A stretch of DNA of 64,000 nt from Carposina sasakii (Eukaryota; Arthropoda; Insecta; Lepidoptera; Carposinidae). Numbering within the stretch: position 1 is the stretch's first letter; each line of letters starts with the position of its first letter. Location of the stretch: the NCBI GenBank assembly GCA_014607495.2, contig CP053163.1, positions 8,350,716 to 8,414,715 of the forward strand. Reading direction: 5' to 3'. The position numbers were made by a program, and so were the translations under genes. Shown one piece after another: positions 32,657-44,301 of the stretch. The notes under the pieces were generated by a model. The model had not been told where the DNA came from, did not search any database, and saw only the letters and a program-made list of their open reading frames with translations.

Positions 32657-35383
32657 TCAAGTCCGGGATGGGCCGGCATCGCTGTCGAGTGGAATACTCA
32701 ACAGTTCCCTCGGCTGTGGGCGGCCGTCTGGCGGCCTCGCGTGGAGTGGAGCAAGCCCGCGGAGATGGGCATGCGGCCCGTTGTCGGCGCGATCGAACAT
32801 ACGACGCGCCAGTCGGGCCACGAATTGCTCCACTTTCATCATCTTGAGGTCTCGGGCGATAATGTCATTGCGGACATATCGCCCGGCCCCTGTGATGTAG
32901 CGGAGGGTGGTACTCTGCAAGGCCTCAATCTTCTTTCTGTTTGTAACAGAGCAAAGTTGGAACCAGGCCGGGGCCGCGTACGTGAGACGCGGCCGAACAT
33001 ATAACTTGTATATGTTCAGCCTGGTTCGAAGGGGAAGTGTGGACTGCATGACAGGCCGCAGCAGGGCGCGCGCGGACTTCGCGCTGCGCAACACGTGCTC
33101 GACCATCCCAGTCATCCGCAGCCCACGATCGATTTGGCAGCCTAGATACCTGACAGTATTCTGCCAGGCTATCGGCTGCCCTCGAAGCGTGAGCCTGGGA
33201 GGGAGCTCTCGCTGCTGACCCGTCAGCAGGGCAACTGTCTTTGCCGGATTGGCTGACATACGCCACTTGTCAAGCCAATTCGGAAGAAGATTGAGGACTC
33301 TTTGCATCTGGTCAGCCGCCAGGGGGGAACTGCGCGATGTGGCAAAGTACGCGCTATCGTCCGCGTACAGTGCCAACATGCCATTGAATTCCCATGGGAA
33401 GAGCACCTTTATGGTCGGTATGTCGTCTGTATATACGGCATACAGGACCGGCGAGAGGCAACTACCCTGGGGTACCCCGGCCAAGATGGGGTGGAGTTGC
33501 GAGACCGCGTTTTCCACCCCAACGAAGAACCGTCGGTCGCTTAAAAACGACGCAACGATCCTTATGAGGGCCGGAGGTAGCCCCTGGCCAATGAGCTTAT
33601 ACAGGAGCCCCGGGTGCCACACACGATCGAAGGCCTTCTCCATATCGAGAAAGACTCCGACCGTGTACCTCTGGTGGTTTCGCTCAACTGCAAGATGGTC
33701 CAACACACGCGCAAGTTGAAGCGTCGTGGAGTGGGCGTCTCTGAAGCCGTACTGTTCCTCGCATAACGAAACATACGGCTTCAGACGCTGTAACACCAGA
33801 CGCTCAAACAACTTGGCGATGTTGGACAAGATGGTGATCGGTCGATAATTGGCCGGGTAGCGCTTGTCTTTACCCGGCTTCGGTAGTGCTATGACTCGGC
33901 CCACTTTCCAGAGGTCGGGAAAGTGGCCAGTCCTCAGCACTCCGTTGTAGAGCCGGGCAAGAGCAGCTATGCCTCTCCTAGGAAGGTGCTTCAACGCCAT
34001 GACGGGGATATGGTCATGTCCGGGGGCTTTGCGGGGGTTCATTCACCGAACCTCACTCGCAACTTCGGCGGGCGATATAAAAGAGTCTCCGCTGAGAGGC
34101 GGGACTGGGGCTGATAGGAAGGTAGAGACTGCCTCCTCGGTCGTCCGATGGAACTCCAGGATTCTCAGAACGCTGCTGGGAGGATGGGGGGTAAGTTGTA
34201 CCGCCAAGTGATCCGCGAGCACTTTTGCTCGCGACTCGGCGGTAAAGTTGTAAGTGCCCGTGGCGTCGACCAAAGGGCAAACCGGCAGCTTGGCGTTTGT
34301 TAGCTGCCGGTTCAACCTGTACAGATTTGTGTCGTCGTCACGGGCTCGATCAAGTACTTTGTCCCAGCAGACGCCCCGAAAAGCCCGGACGTCCTCTGAG
34401 ACCTTCGTCGCGAGTGCGTTAAGGTCTCTCTTGACCGAGGGGCAGCGTGTGCGCGCCCATAGGCGCGCTAGCCGCCTCTTCTCTTGGAGATCTCTTTTTA
34501 TGCCCGCCGGCAACTCGTCACGACGGGCGGACCTTGTGCTTATGGTAGAGCTGGCCGAATCGATGGCGTCTTTTAGCTGCGCTGTGATACTCGCAGCGGC
34601 GGACTCTACCTCTTCGGCGTTTGTGGTGGGCGGTAATTGGTATTGGGCCATGATGCCCTGGAAGGCCTCCCAGGCCGTTCTGCGCCCCGGTGGTCGGGAC
34701 GGAACAGATACGGCTCTGGTGCTCACCGACACCAGTATCGGGAAGTGCTGAGATGAAGTTATCTCATATAACACTTCCACGGATACTGGTGCCGGCAGGG
34801 CTCTGTGGACTATGATGTCCAGGACATCTGGCCTCATGCTGGCATGAGTCGGGACGTGTGACGCCGTGAGAGGTCCGATCACAGCGCAGTTGCGCTGTTC
34901 TGCTGCATGAAGCAGGGCTCTACCTGCCGCGTTCGTCGCTCGGGAATTCCAGGCCGAGTGCTTGGCGTTCAGGTCGCCGAGCAGTAGCGTCGGCGTGGTC
35001 CCTACGAACACGGCATCAAGGTCCGCGGCCAAGAAGGGGTCCCCGGGCGGTTTGTACGCTGCGTACAAGTGCCACGCCCGGCCGTTGGCTGATATCTTTA
35101 CTCCGATAGAACGGGTTGAGTGAAACGATGGTAGGTCCAACTCCTCGTGCACAATGTCCCTGCGGACCAGGACCACTGTGCCCCTGTAAGCCGTATTGCT
35201 CTCAGGGGACACCTCGTCCCTTCTGTACACGAAGTAGTTGGACAACGTGAGCACCGTCTCAGGGCGAATTTTCGTCTCGCCCAGGCAGATGACATGTATG
35301 TCCTGCACTGAGACCACGGCCCTCAAGTCCTGGAGTTTGTCCTTGATGCCGCCTGGGTTCCAGTACAGGACCCTGAGCGAGCC
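32657..35383 (-). pseudogene. Jockey LINE ORF2: endonuclease and reverse transcriptase, one nonsense codon
   Basis: The enzyme would nick DNA and copy the LINE RNA at the nick. The N-terminal APE-type endonuclease shows LYWNPGGIKDKL, ICLGETKI and LLGDLNAKHSAW; its usual SDH motif reads SSQHFP here, an Asp-to-Gln change. A TGA at 34043-34045 interrupts the frame between SEVR and MNPRKAPGHD. The reverse transcriptase follows in the same frame: NYRPITILSN, FLDMEKAFDRVWH, GVPQGSCLSPVLYAVY and LYADDSAYFA, then a C-terminal region ending at 32657. The frame overlaps the ORF1 stop in the -1 phase. I traced about 30 codons upstream of WNPGG without an ATG or a stop, so translation probably depended on coupling to ORF1. 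Apart from the TGA it is open. Confidence 0.88.
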
Positions 35384-37209
35384 TATTGTATCCGTTCTAG
35401 CGGAGGGAGCAGTTGGGTCAGAGCCCGTGTGACTATCAGGCGGATGTCCCCGCCTGTCGTCAGCGCTGCGACTATCTCCTGCAGTGTTCCCACAAACATC
35501 TGCAGTATATCAGCCACTTCTTGGCGCACGTCGGATTGGCCGGTAGGTTGGGGTTGGCGGTGCCCGACGGCCGAGGATGAACCTCGGCGAGATGTGGGCC
35601 GCCCTCCCCGGGATATCGAGCGCCCCCGCCCGGACGTTGTTGGGCGGGGGAGGACTGCAGGAGCAGAGAGCGTGTTGGGGCGGGTGTTGCCCGTCGGAGG
35701 GATCATGTATTGAGGGCGCAGGCTTATTTCCTGCGCCCTATATAGTGGAGGTAGTTGCTGTGGTCTAGGCGGGGCAGATGGCCCCGTCTCTACATTTGCG
35801 GCCTGAGTGGCCGCCTCAATCTCCGCCGCCCTGCGGTTTGCTAGGCGCCGCTTCCGTTCTTTATCTCGACGGTTTTTACGGCGGCGCCTTTCAGTTTCGG
35901 CGGTCTGTGGAATGACCGGCCAACGCTGTTGATGGACCGCAGGGGCGGAGGGGGGGGCGGGTGGTCGTGGCGGCGGATTAGCCGGGGGCATGAGGGTGGT
36001 GGGGGGTACCGGAAGAGGAGGGCGTGTAGTCGCCGTCCTCGCCGGTGGGGGCTCTAATTGTGCCCCAGCAGTCCCCTGTGTCGGGGGCGGTTGCGCATCG
36101 GCGTATCTCGCCAGCCTAGGGTCTGGCCGGCGTGATAGGGCTGGGGGAGCTGGTGGTGGTGGTGGTTGGGGGGCAGTGGGGGCAGGGGGCGAAACCCTGA
36201 TGTTCTTGCTCCTGCAAATCCTCTTATAGACCGGACATTGCCGGTCATTGGCGCTGTGCGGGCCCCTGCAGTTGGCGCATGTGCGAGGGTCAGTTCGGCC
36301 TCGCGGGCAGTCGGCCACCACATGCCCCTCCGCGCAGATTAGGCAGCGCGGGGAGCGGTGGCATATCGCCGAACTGTGGCCAAATGCTTGGCACCTATGG
36401 CATTGCGCGGGGCCCTTATTGGGCCTCCAGGCTTCAATCTGAATCCCGGGGAGATTCAAGATGGTGTCTATCTTGTATAATTTCTCGAGTTGAGCCTTAG
36501 AAAGATGCTCAAACTCGAGAAAGAAAATAGTTCCCAACCTATTACGGCGGGACGGAATGGTCCGAAGGTGGCGTATTGGGAGGCCCTCTCCCGAGAACGC
36601 CGCCTTAATCTCCGCCAGGTCTGTGCCTGCCGGGAGCCCGCGGAGAGCCGCCTTAGAAGGGAGGCTCTCCGATGTAGAGTACACATGGTACTCGATGTCT
36701 CTACATCTCTCCCTCGCCTCTACTAAGTACCGCTGTATGATGCGGTACTCGTCGGGGGTCTGGCTTAAGAAGCGAAACCCCTCTTTAAAGGGGCGGGCGT
36801 TGGGGGGATGGCCAAGTCTGTTTGTTAGGGTGGAGAAGTGCTGAACCCAGTTCGGCAACTTCTCCACCACTATAGGGGGGTACGATGCCCGCCCCTCCGC
36901 GGCGGGGGCCGACTCAGAAGTCGGGGCCACGCGGGGGGGCGAGGGGGGCGGGGGCCCGGCGGCGGCGGGTGTGGGTGGCCTGTCTCTTACCGAGCGGCGG
37001 GGTGGGCTGGCAGCTGCCATCTCCGCATACGACGTACTAGGCGTCGGCTGCGGAGATGCTATCGGGCTTAGTTGCCCCGATAGAGAGCTTGACTGGCGCT
37101 CCCCTACTTGTGTGGGTGCGCGGGGTGAAGAGGTGGCGCTCGGCATTTGGCCTATCGCGCGGGGGACTAGGTGAGGAGTCGGGGACGGTGGGGTCCGAAG
37201 TGACTCCAT
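35383..37209 (-). CDS. Jockey LINE ORF1, gag-like RNA-binding protein
   Basis: About 608 codons from the first ATG (37207-37209) to TAG at 35383-35385. The open frame reaches further upstream, to 37335, without an ATG. The N-terminal third is rich in Pro and Ser. A central region (LPNWVQHFSTLTNRLG to NLPGIQIEAWRP) is followed by three zinc knuckles typical of jockey ORF1: CHRCQAFGHSSAIC, CLICAEGHVVADC and CANCRGPHSANDRQC. Then comes a long Pro-rich segment and a basic stretch (RRRRKNRRDKERKRRLANRR), probably nucleic-acid binding or nuclear targeting. The protein should coat the LINE RNA and accompany ORF2. No lesion was noticed. The stop overlaps the ORF2 frame by one base. Confidence 0.85.
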   Translation of the reverse strand: MESLRTPPSPTPHLVPRAIGQMPSATSSPRAPTQVGERQSSSLSGQLSPIASPQPTPSTSYAEMAAASPPRRSVRDRPPTPAAAGPPPPSPPRVAPTSESAPAAEGRASYPPIVVEKLPNWVQHFSTLTNRLGHPPNARPFKEGFRFLSQTPDEYRIIQRYLVEARERCRDIEYHVYSTSESLPSKAALRGLPAGTDLAEIKAAFSGEGLPIRHLRTIPSRRNRLGTIFFLEFEHLSKAQLEKLYKIDTILNLPGIQIEAWRPNKGPAQCHRCQAFGHSSAICHRSPRCLICAEGHVVADCPRGRTDPRTCANCRGPHSANDRQCPVYKRICRSKNIRVSPPAPTAPQPPPPPAPPALSRRPDPRLARYADAQPPPTQGTAGAQLEPPPARTATTRPPLPVPPTTLMPPANPPPRPPAPPSAPAVHQQRWPVIPQTAETERRRRKNRRDKERKRRLANRRAAEIEAATQAANVETGPSAPPRPQQLPPLYRAQEISLRPQYMIPPTGNTRPNTLSAPAVLPRPTTSGRGRSISRGGRPTSRRGSSSAVGHRQPQPTGQSDVRQEVADILQMFVGTLQEIVAALTTGGDIRLIVTRALTQLLPPLERIQ

Positions 37210-38045
37210 TGAGCGGCTCCGTGATATGACGTCACGGCGGCCGCTCACTAAGCTAAGAAGAAGGGCAGGGACTGACTTGAGGGGGGGGAGGCAGGCTCTG
37301 AGCCGTTCACCCAGGCGCCGGAGCGGCGCGCACAATGGGCTCGGTGGCGGATGTCGCGACCAGACGGCAGGCCACCACCCGCCGAGCCCGCCCGCACAAG
37401 TTCAACTTGCCGGGTTGGGGACGGCGACCGGCGACAAGCGCGGGCTGTCGTTACGCTCGACACCGAGCACCCTAACGTTGTGGCGCCAAGCGCCCTATGG
37501 GACAGGTGTGTGTGGACCAGTAGCTACCAGCAGGCTGCTGGGCGATACCGCACACACACCTAGTCCGGAAAACTGCCAACACCGATTGCGGCCCCTGTCA
37601 GTCGTGTATACCGACTGCCAGCTCCGACGGGCCGCGGGCCAGGCCTGTATCACTTAGCTTTAGCGCAATACAGGTCTGACCTCGGCGTCGGTATGGGCTA
37701 GATGATGGTCCGGTGAACGGAGACCTAGCCTGCCGTGGCGACACACCGCCACCGGCTTGCACGTACGCCTTTACGGTCCGCCGCTTAGGTTTTCCTAGGG
37801 CGCACGTGCTTGTCGGGGGCTAAGAGGCGCCTTCTTCCCTGGCCGGGTGTCAAAATGCCGGCCAGAGGCTCCCTAAATGAGCCAGCATGAGTGGCGTGAG
37901 ATAAGCAACCTACTACGCAGTATGTTGTTGTCGACCTACCAAATACCAAGTATGTTGTTGTCGACAACTCACCCGCGCAGTAACCGGACACAACACTACA
38001 CGACCACTACACGCAGAAGAACCGCCCCGGGAGCCTATGCGGGTG

Positions 38046-38203
38046 CTCAGGACTCCGTCCGCGTGGACTACGGAAAAAAAACAATTTGAAATTTTTCTCC
38101 CGGGATAAGAAGTACCCTTTGTAAATCGGTTTAGGACTTTTGGCACAAAATGACGACAGACAGATAGACAGATTTACTTTTACATTTATAATATACGTAA
38201 GGA
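38046..38203 (-). mobile_element. Helitron-like fragment
   Basis: Contains tccgtccgcgtggactacgg, tctcccgggataagaagta and, at the right, acatttataatatacgtaag, matching in order the 9443 and 5268 copies. The CTAG end is lost, perhaps where the LINE 5' end abuts it. Confidence 0.6.
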
Positions 38204-38880
38204 TATTGATTGATTTTTTATGTATTTCAAAATAGTATACTCACAAAAAAGCTACTTAGTAATCAGTAATGACTTTACAAACATAAATAACTGCTTTCAT
38301 ATTGTTACGACGTTCGTTAACATTAAAGATTAGCATGTTTGCAAGTCAAGTAAACGGTTGAATGTATTTTTTTCCTGAGGAAACACGAAGAAAATTTCCC
38401 TAGGGATACCAAACCTCAGCAAACACAGTGAGAAAATAACTTTGTAATAGTAAAATAGAACTGAAGAACTAACAGATTTATCTTAAAGAAAGAAAGCGTA
38501 ATAAAATTTTCCGTCAGCTATGTCGTCCATATATGAATAGGTAGGTACGATGTTCCATCCGCTTTAATATTCAATTTTTAGCCCATTTTCGAATATGATA
38601 CTCGTAGGATCTAGATATGCAAAGTTTTTGTAATTATAAAAGTTATCTTCACGACAAAATTGTTTGCTAGCTGAGAATATTTTAAAAAATCCGGCACAAG
38701 TTGTAGTAGACAGTTTTTAATTAACCAACTTAAATTTATAACTTAAGCGCATAACTAGATGGTTCCGGCGAAACTCGGCCGAGTATGATGTAAAGTTGTT
38801 CCTTAATTTTTATGATGAAAAAATGTGGGCGTGGTTCTACTTATTAGTTACCGATTTTACGACAGGAAATCCTGTTTATA
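38204..38880. other. Non-coding stretch
   Basis: Nothing recognised. Confidence 0.45.
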
Positions 38881-39057
38881 CAGGATGTAACAGGAAGTTC
38901 CAGGAGGGATAGTATGTTAATACTACGAAATAAAAAAACATAATTTAAAAAATCCAAAAATCCGACTGCTTAAAAAAGAACCAAATAATGTACATTATAA
39001 AAAACTGAAAATAAAAAAAAAACAAGTACTTAGATGTCCGGTGGTCTATGGAATGAA

Positions 39058-39370
39058 TATTATTATTATTATTATTATTATGCTTTATTGTACACAGTAA
39101 AGTTTTCACAAATAAAGTTTATGTCAAAGAAAATGTACAAAGGCGTGCTTATCTCTAAAAGAGATTTCTTCCAGCAAACCAACCGTGAAAGAGAAATTAA
39201 CATAAGAGGTAGGTATGTGTGCACACAAACAGACCAATAAACTAAATAATTAAATAAAAGAAAAGACATAAACCTAAAATAAACAAAAATATCTAAATAG
39301 ACTACATAAACATAAATACCTAAATAAAACGCATAAACATAGATAAATAGTATACAAACTAAAGGATAAA
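39058..39370 (-). mobile_element. LINE 3' tail fragment
   Basis: On the minus strand the sequence ends gtgtacaataaagcat followed by (AAT)n at 39058-39081. The body contains gaagaaatctctttta and aagcacgcctttgtac, text known from the 3' ends of lepidopteran LINEs. It breaks the foldback repeat after ggaatgaatat. No coding sequence. Confidence 0.6.
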
Positions 39371-39506
39371 AATAACATCAAATGTAATTATTTTTTATTT
39401 TATTTATTTATTTATCAAGAAGATGGGAGAGATAAATAATGGACCTTCAATCTTTTCTTGAATACATAAAAAAAAAAATTTTTATTATCGTAACATAACA
39501 ACTGAA

Positions 39507-39560
39507 CAGCCAGGATCCATTGAATTATTAGCTTGACTGTCGGATAATGGATCCCGACTG
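39507..39560. repeat. Hairpin of the foldback repeat, copy 2
   Basis: cagccaggatccatt and aatggatcccgactg are near complements. Matches 3849-3903; here the left flank gtaacataacaactgaa is kept, which in copy 1 appears inverted on the right. Confidence 0.7.
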
Positions 39561-39830
39561 GAACATAGGCTGTTTAACACAATACCACTCCTTTACGTCG
39601 CGCAGTCGGGTTAAAAGTCTTCCATATAGGCCTATACACTAAATTTAAGACTCAAAATAATATGTTTTATGTTCCATTTTTCCAAATACTTTGGAGAATA
39701 CCTGAACAACTTAAAAATGTTCATACAATCTTGGACATGTGAATTCGGATCTGAAATTTTGGAGATATGTTCTTTATAGTGGGCTATTTTCATAGCAGTT
39801 CGCGTGTTATCACTCTTTTATTACACCCTG

Positions 39831-42800
39831 TAAATCCTAGATGAGGTATCATGCAATCCCAAACATTGATCTACTAATGTGAGAGTATACCAGAAATAGT
39901 TCCATATAAGTAGCTACAGAGCATTTTCCTTGGCTATAATGTTTTCCTTGTTATAAACCGTCGTAAAATACTGAACGGATAAATCAAGAGCGAAATAGAA
40001 ATACGAGTGTAACTAATAGAATCATTTCTTTTTATTATTTATATGAGGATTTATTCGATAGTCTGTATCTGTGTTTAATAACTTTATGCAATATAAGACA
40101 TCAATATCTTCTTTCAGGCCAACTTCTAATCGAAATTTCCCTCGGGTTAACGCGTATCACAAGATTGTTTTTTCTTATCAATTCAACAAAAGGAACAACA
40201 ACGAAACTTGTCACTCATCCTTCGCATCTATCACCGCTACGGTAAACGTGGCTGTGGGATTTAATTTATGATCTTGCAGTTCTCGCTGCCCCATTTCTGG
40301 ACTAAAATTTAGGAAATTAATTATAATCGGAACTTAAAATACCATATACTTTAACCGCCACATTTAGGGCAAAACCTCACGGGGAAACTTACACGTATCC
40401 GGAACGAAAAATTAAAATGTTTAATACCACGAGCACAAAAATATTTTTATACTTACTTGTGTATTAAAAAAAAACGAATTAGTAGGGAATTGTACAATTA
40501 CGTTGGAACATACGCAACATATTACTTACGCCAAGTACAAGTTGACTTTTATACTAAAACTGCAGACATATTACGAGTTCCGTTGTAATTTAAACCCGTC
40601 GCCCACCTAAATAATTTCTAGGCACCTTGCTTAGTTAGTAAATAATTTCCTAGTCAGACAGAGTAGTTAAACAAACCTAAACTTCGTCAAAGGGACTCGA
40701 CTAATTTGATTTCGATGTTCGGCCGCCACAAGGGGCCCGTGTCAGTTGGACACACGACACGCATTCACCATACACTCATAGACATACAAACTAAAGTATG
40801 CCATTCATTATACAATATGTTTTTATGCCATGTTAGTCTTTTAGATTGGACTGGCAAGAATTCCTATTTATAGCAAAGTGATATACATGCCTTTGTTTTT
40901 GTGAGAAAGCCGAAATAACCTGATGTGACTTATTTAAAAATTTATCAATAGGAAGATATGACCATGAAACACACCGAATTGTACAAACATATGGCCAATA
41001 TTCCCTACGCTTTGCTATTATATTTTAAACAACTAATCGAAATGGTAATTATCAATCCCATATTTTATCGCCTACTAGGTAACTAGGCCCTTGATTTCTT
41101 CTGTATGAACTGTATAGCCCTTTATCAAAATCCGAAATGCGAGGAAAACAATATGGATACGACCTAACATTTTCATTCATAAACTTTTATCACGTAATAT
41201 TAGTAAGTTTATATTGTATTAGTAGGTTTATACTCAAAAAGCATTTTCATGAATAGAATAAGGTATAAGGTACACGACAGGTTTAAACTACAATCGCATA
41301 CCGAAAGCCGAATCCTTGATAAACGTTATTTGCGAGCAATGCCCGTGTCATGCAAATTCATTTACTAATTGATGCTACGTAGGTAACGTAAATTGTTGCG
41401 TTTCGAATAGGGCTGGCGCATGGCGGTTTACCGGGCGTAAGTAACAGCAAGGCAAATATTGATATTTTGACATCTGATCATAATTCTGAAGGGAAAACTA
41501 CTTTTTTAAAAATTTATTTAACATTTTAATGAATACATTATTAATACAAAATAGCCACTCACGTAGTCCTTATTGGTCTGTCTGGAGTAGCGAGATCGAT
41601 CCGTTTACATAATACTTTTTAATTAAATGTAAGTACACTGGAAATATTGAAAGGAAAATTTAGAAATTTATCTTAATTACGCCTTAGATAATAACTTAAA
41701 AACGAAAAGCGTTTCACATTAAGATCTCTTTGCTTGTGTCTTGGGTACTAAGATGAGGGCATCAGCTGGTAATGAATACGAAAACAACACTCGCATCGCC
41801 GCTCCATAAGGCTTCCATCAGCGTTGTCAAATAGCTAGAAATGCAGTACTTAGACTGTTTTACTGTTGCTATTTCAGACGACATCTTACTAAATGGCATT
41901 TCTAAGAGCAGAATCTTAACAGCTGTGAAAATGTTCAGTTTTATTTTTATGCACTTTATGCTGGCCATTTGGTAGTACAGTAATATCTACTTTCATATCC
42001 CTTTTATAATCTTGGTAATATTGCATCTAATATTTAAGTTTATGTATTTTTTGGTTCATTATTATTAATATAATAATACACTTATGGATATTGTAGTGCT
42101 TAGATTGGTCCGGGGCTTCCGTCTATCGATCCCGTGTCTGGTGTTTGTTCAATCGCTCGGCTTTCATCGTTTTTCCAGCACCTGTAGGCATAGCATGACC
42201 ACGACAAGTTTTATCCACACATTATGTTGATTTAACACTATTTATCCATTTGTAGCTAACATGGCAAACATATAGCAATAGTCTGTGGACACGGCAGGAC
42301 ATTTTTATCATGTTTTCTATATATTATATTTAAACTGTTTGAGGCACTTAAATATCGACACTTTATCGTCGAATAAATATATCGACGAAAAATTTGAGAA
42401 AGTTTATTATAGTTTTGAGACCTTTTATATTTTTGGAGGTCCTAATCGAGTGCTGATCGAGTGCCGTCAACAGCAGCGTGCACAGCACGTCCACGAGACT
42501 GCCCTCTGAATAGGCGCGGATAGGCGCAGCGGGAACCTACCTAATGGAATGCCTAAATGAAATACCTAAAATATATAATCTTTCTCATGTTATCATATTC
42601 TTTACTACAGTAAAGAAAGAGAAAATATTTTATCCTCGTAATTACTCGACAACGATAAATTTTCGACATTTTTCGAGAGCGATGTCGCTGATCGCATGTT
42701 AGCACGGCTGTAATACAGAACACTGAAATTTATTACACATCACACATCAGCCTATTGCAGTCCATTGCTGGACCTAAGCCTTCCCCAGGCTATTGTATCC

Positions 42801-42904
42801 TACCCTATTGTACACACGGAGTGAGAGGCTAGAACGGTTCGTTCATCTCTGTATGTATATTGTATGGGTGTGTATATTGTTATTGTATGTCACTTAATTA
42901 TTAT
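39831..42904. other. Three kb of AT-rich DNA without a gene
   Basis: At 40205-40305 lies the SINE-like fragment paired with 26590-26765. At 42743-42792 the minus strand carries an S2 SINE tail (ggactgcaataggctg). Otherwise no gene or repeat is assignable. Confidence 0.45.
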
Positions 42905-43262
42905 GTCACAATTTATTTATTTATATGTACACGGACTTGACGGCATTACAGCGATACCAAGGTGCCGTCAAGTTTAGGAGAAAATAAAAGGAGAAGAAAA
43001 CAGAACAAATAAACATTGAAATAGACATAGTAAATTACAAAACAAAAAAACACAGTGATAAAAAAAAATTATACTTAATTGAACTAACCTGAACACTATC
43101 ATTCACCTTGTAAAACCTCATACACTCTACTAAACACTCCTCCATCTATCAGCAAACAAATCACACTCCGGTGCTGACGTCAGAAGCGCATTCAGTAGGG
43201 TCAGAGCACGAACCAATGGTGAGTTCCTATGCGACACCGTGCGCGCCTGAGGAACAGGTAGG
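42905..43262 (-). mobile_element. LINE 3' end fragment
   Basis: The minus strand encodes SPLVRALTLLNALLTSAPECDLF, then a stop at 43130-43132, then an AT-rich 3' UTR ending in an ATAAATAAAT tail near 42910. The C-terminus resembles that of the LINE at 58372 (SPLVRALRLLSVVHETVDLF), so both belong to one or related families. More than 90% of the element is missing. Confidence 0.6.
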
Positions 43263-43269
43263 ATAATAA

Positions 43270-43335
43270 TACATACATACATGGCGTGCCCTGGGGGAGG
43301 CCTACGTCCAGCAGTGGACTGCAATAGGCTGAAGA
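43270..43335 (+). mobile_element. S2 SINE tail
   Basis: gcgtgccctgggggaggcct then gtccagcagtggactgcaat and (GAA)n. Only the 3' end is present. Confidence 0.6.
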
Positions 43336-44290
43336 AGAAGAATACATAAGAACTATTGTTCTATTTTATCTTTACACTAGAAGTTACTTAGAATTACTTA
43401 AAAGCCACTTCAGAATGTAAACACTGCGTACAAACCTCGTTTGTAGTTAGTGGATTTTGGTGCACTTAGCTCTTTGTAACCCAAACTTTTGCTCAATATT
43501 CCACTTGGGAATGTGTCACCTCTAATAAATACTTTAAGTTATATGACTGTAGTTCGCGTGCCAGTTTTAGGAACTAAATTTTTTTGCATATATTTGCACC
43601 GAATAATAGTGGAGCGCTGAGCAACTAGTGCCACCGTTCCAAGGAACTATTTAGTGAAACGTAATATAAAACTGCTTTCATACAGAGCAACAGCACTTTA
43701 ATCGGGAAACTGCAGTTTATTTTTAAAATAAATATACTTTTTATACTAACACGGGTTAGCTTTTAGTGATGGGATTTATACGGTTTCAAAATTGATTAAC
43801 TGAATTGATTAAAGGAATATATCTTACAAAAATGAAAGAAGTAAGCGATAATTATACGAGTACCTACTGAGAATATTAAAATAACATGTAACATAAGCAA
43901 TGTGTAATATGGTGTAATCAATAAGCTAATTGTATAATTAAAGTTCCGAACTTGCGTTATTGATAACCAAACTCAATATAATCGAAAATTAGTAACAATT
44001 CGACCACGACAGATTATGCATTGGAATTTTACAAATTAATCGATGAAATGTTTTGCATGTAGGTATATATATTTAGGCAGGCGAATGGAGGCTGAAGAGG
44101 ATCACGGGGCCATGAATAAACCATCGGGGGAATGTGGAACTCGTGTCAAGTGCGAACGTGTTTGACAGACAGCCCATCGACTCTTGCACATTATTAACCG
44201 GTAAAGAGCAGCTTAGGACCACAAGTTTATTCGGGCTGGCTGATTTATATTTACCGGAGGCAGGAAAAACTACATCTGCTTGTATTCGCT
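43336..44290. other. Non-coding stretch
   Basis: Nothing recognised. Confidence 0.45.
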
Positions 44291-44301
44291 AAGATTAATG
44301 T

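Larger units (their letters stand above)
32040..38040 (-). mobile_element. Jockey-type LINE, nearly complete
   Basis: A GC-rich block in AT-rich surroundings, read on the minus strand. It has a 5' UTR (about 38040-37210), ORF1 (37209-35383), ORF2 (from about 35383 to 32657) and a structured 3' UTR (32656 to about 32040). Two copies of tatgttgttgtcgac, 31 bp apart (near 37921 and 37952), lie at the 5' end. The outer limits are set by the change in GC content; I could not find a target duplication. Confidence 0.85.
38881..39830. mobile_element. Composite element with CAGGATG/CACCCTG ends
   Basis: TA at 38879-38880 and 39831-39832 flank caggatgtaacagg and the right end tattacaccctg, imperfect inverted ends like those of the 58327 element. 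Inside is the second copy of the 3700-4015 repeat. That copy is interrupted by a LINE tail (39058-39370). Whether the outer ends belong to one element is inference. Confidence 0.5.

Noticed and set aside
32496..33719. Several plus-strand frames of 100-156 codons
   Set aside because: High GC on the antisense strand of LINE ORF2 suppresses stop codons; shadows.
39058..39081. (ATT)n as an independent microsatellite
   Set aside because: It is the tail of a LINE 3' end on the minus strand, so not a separate locus.
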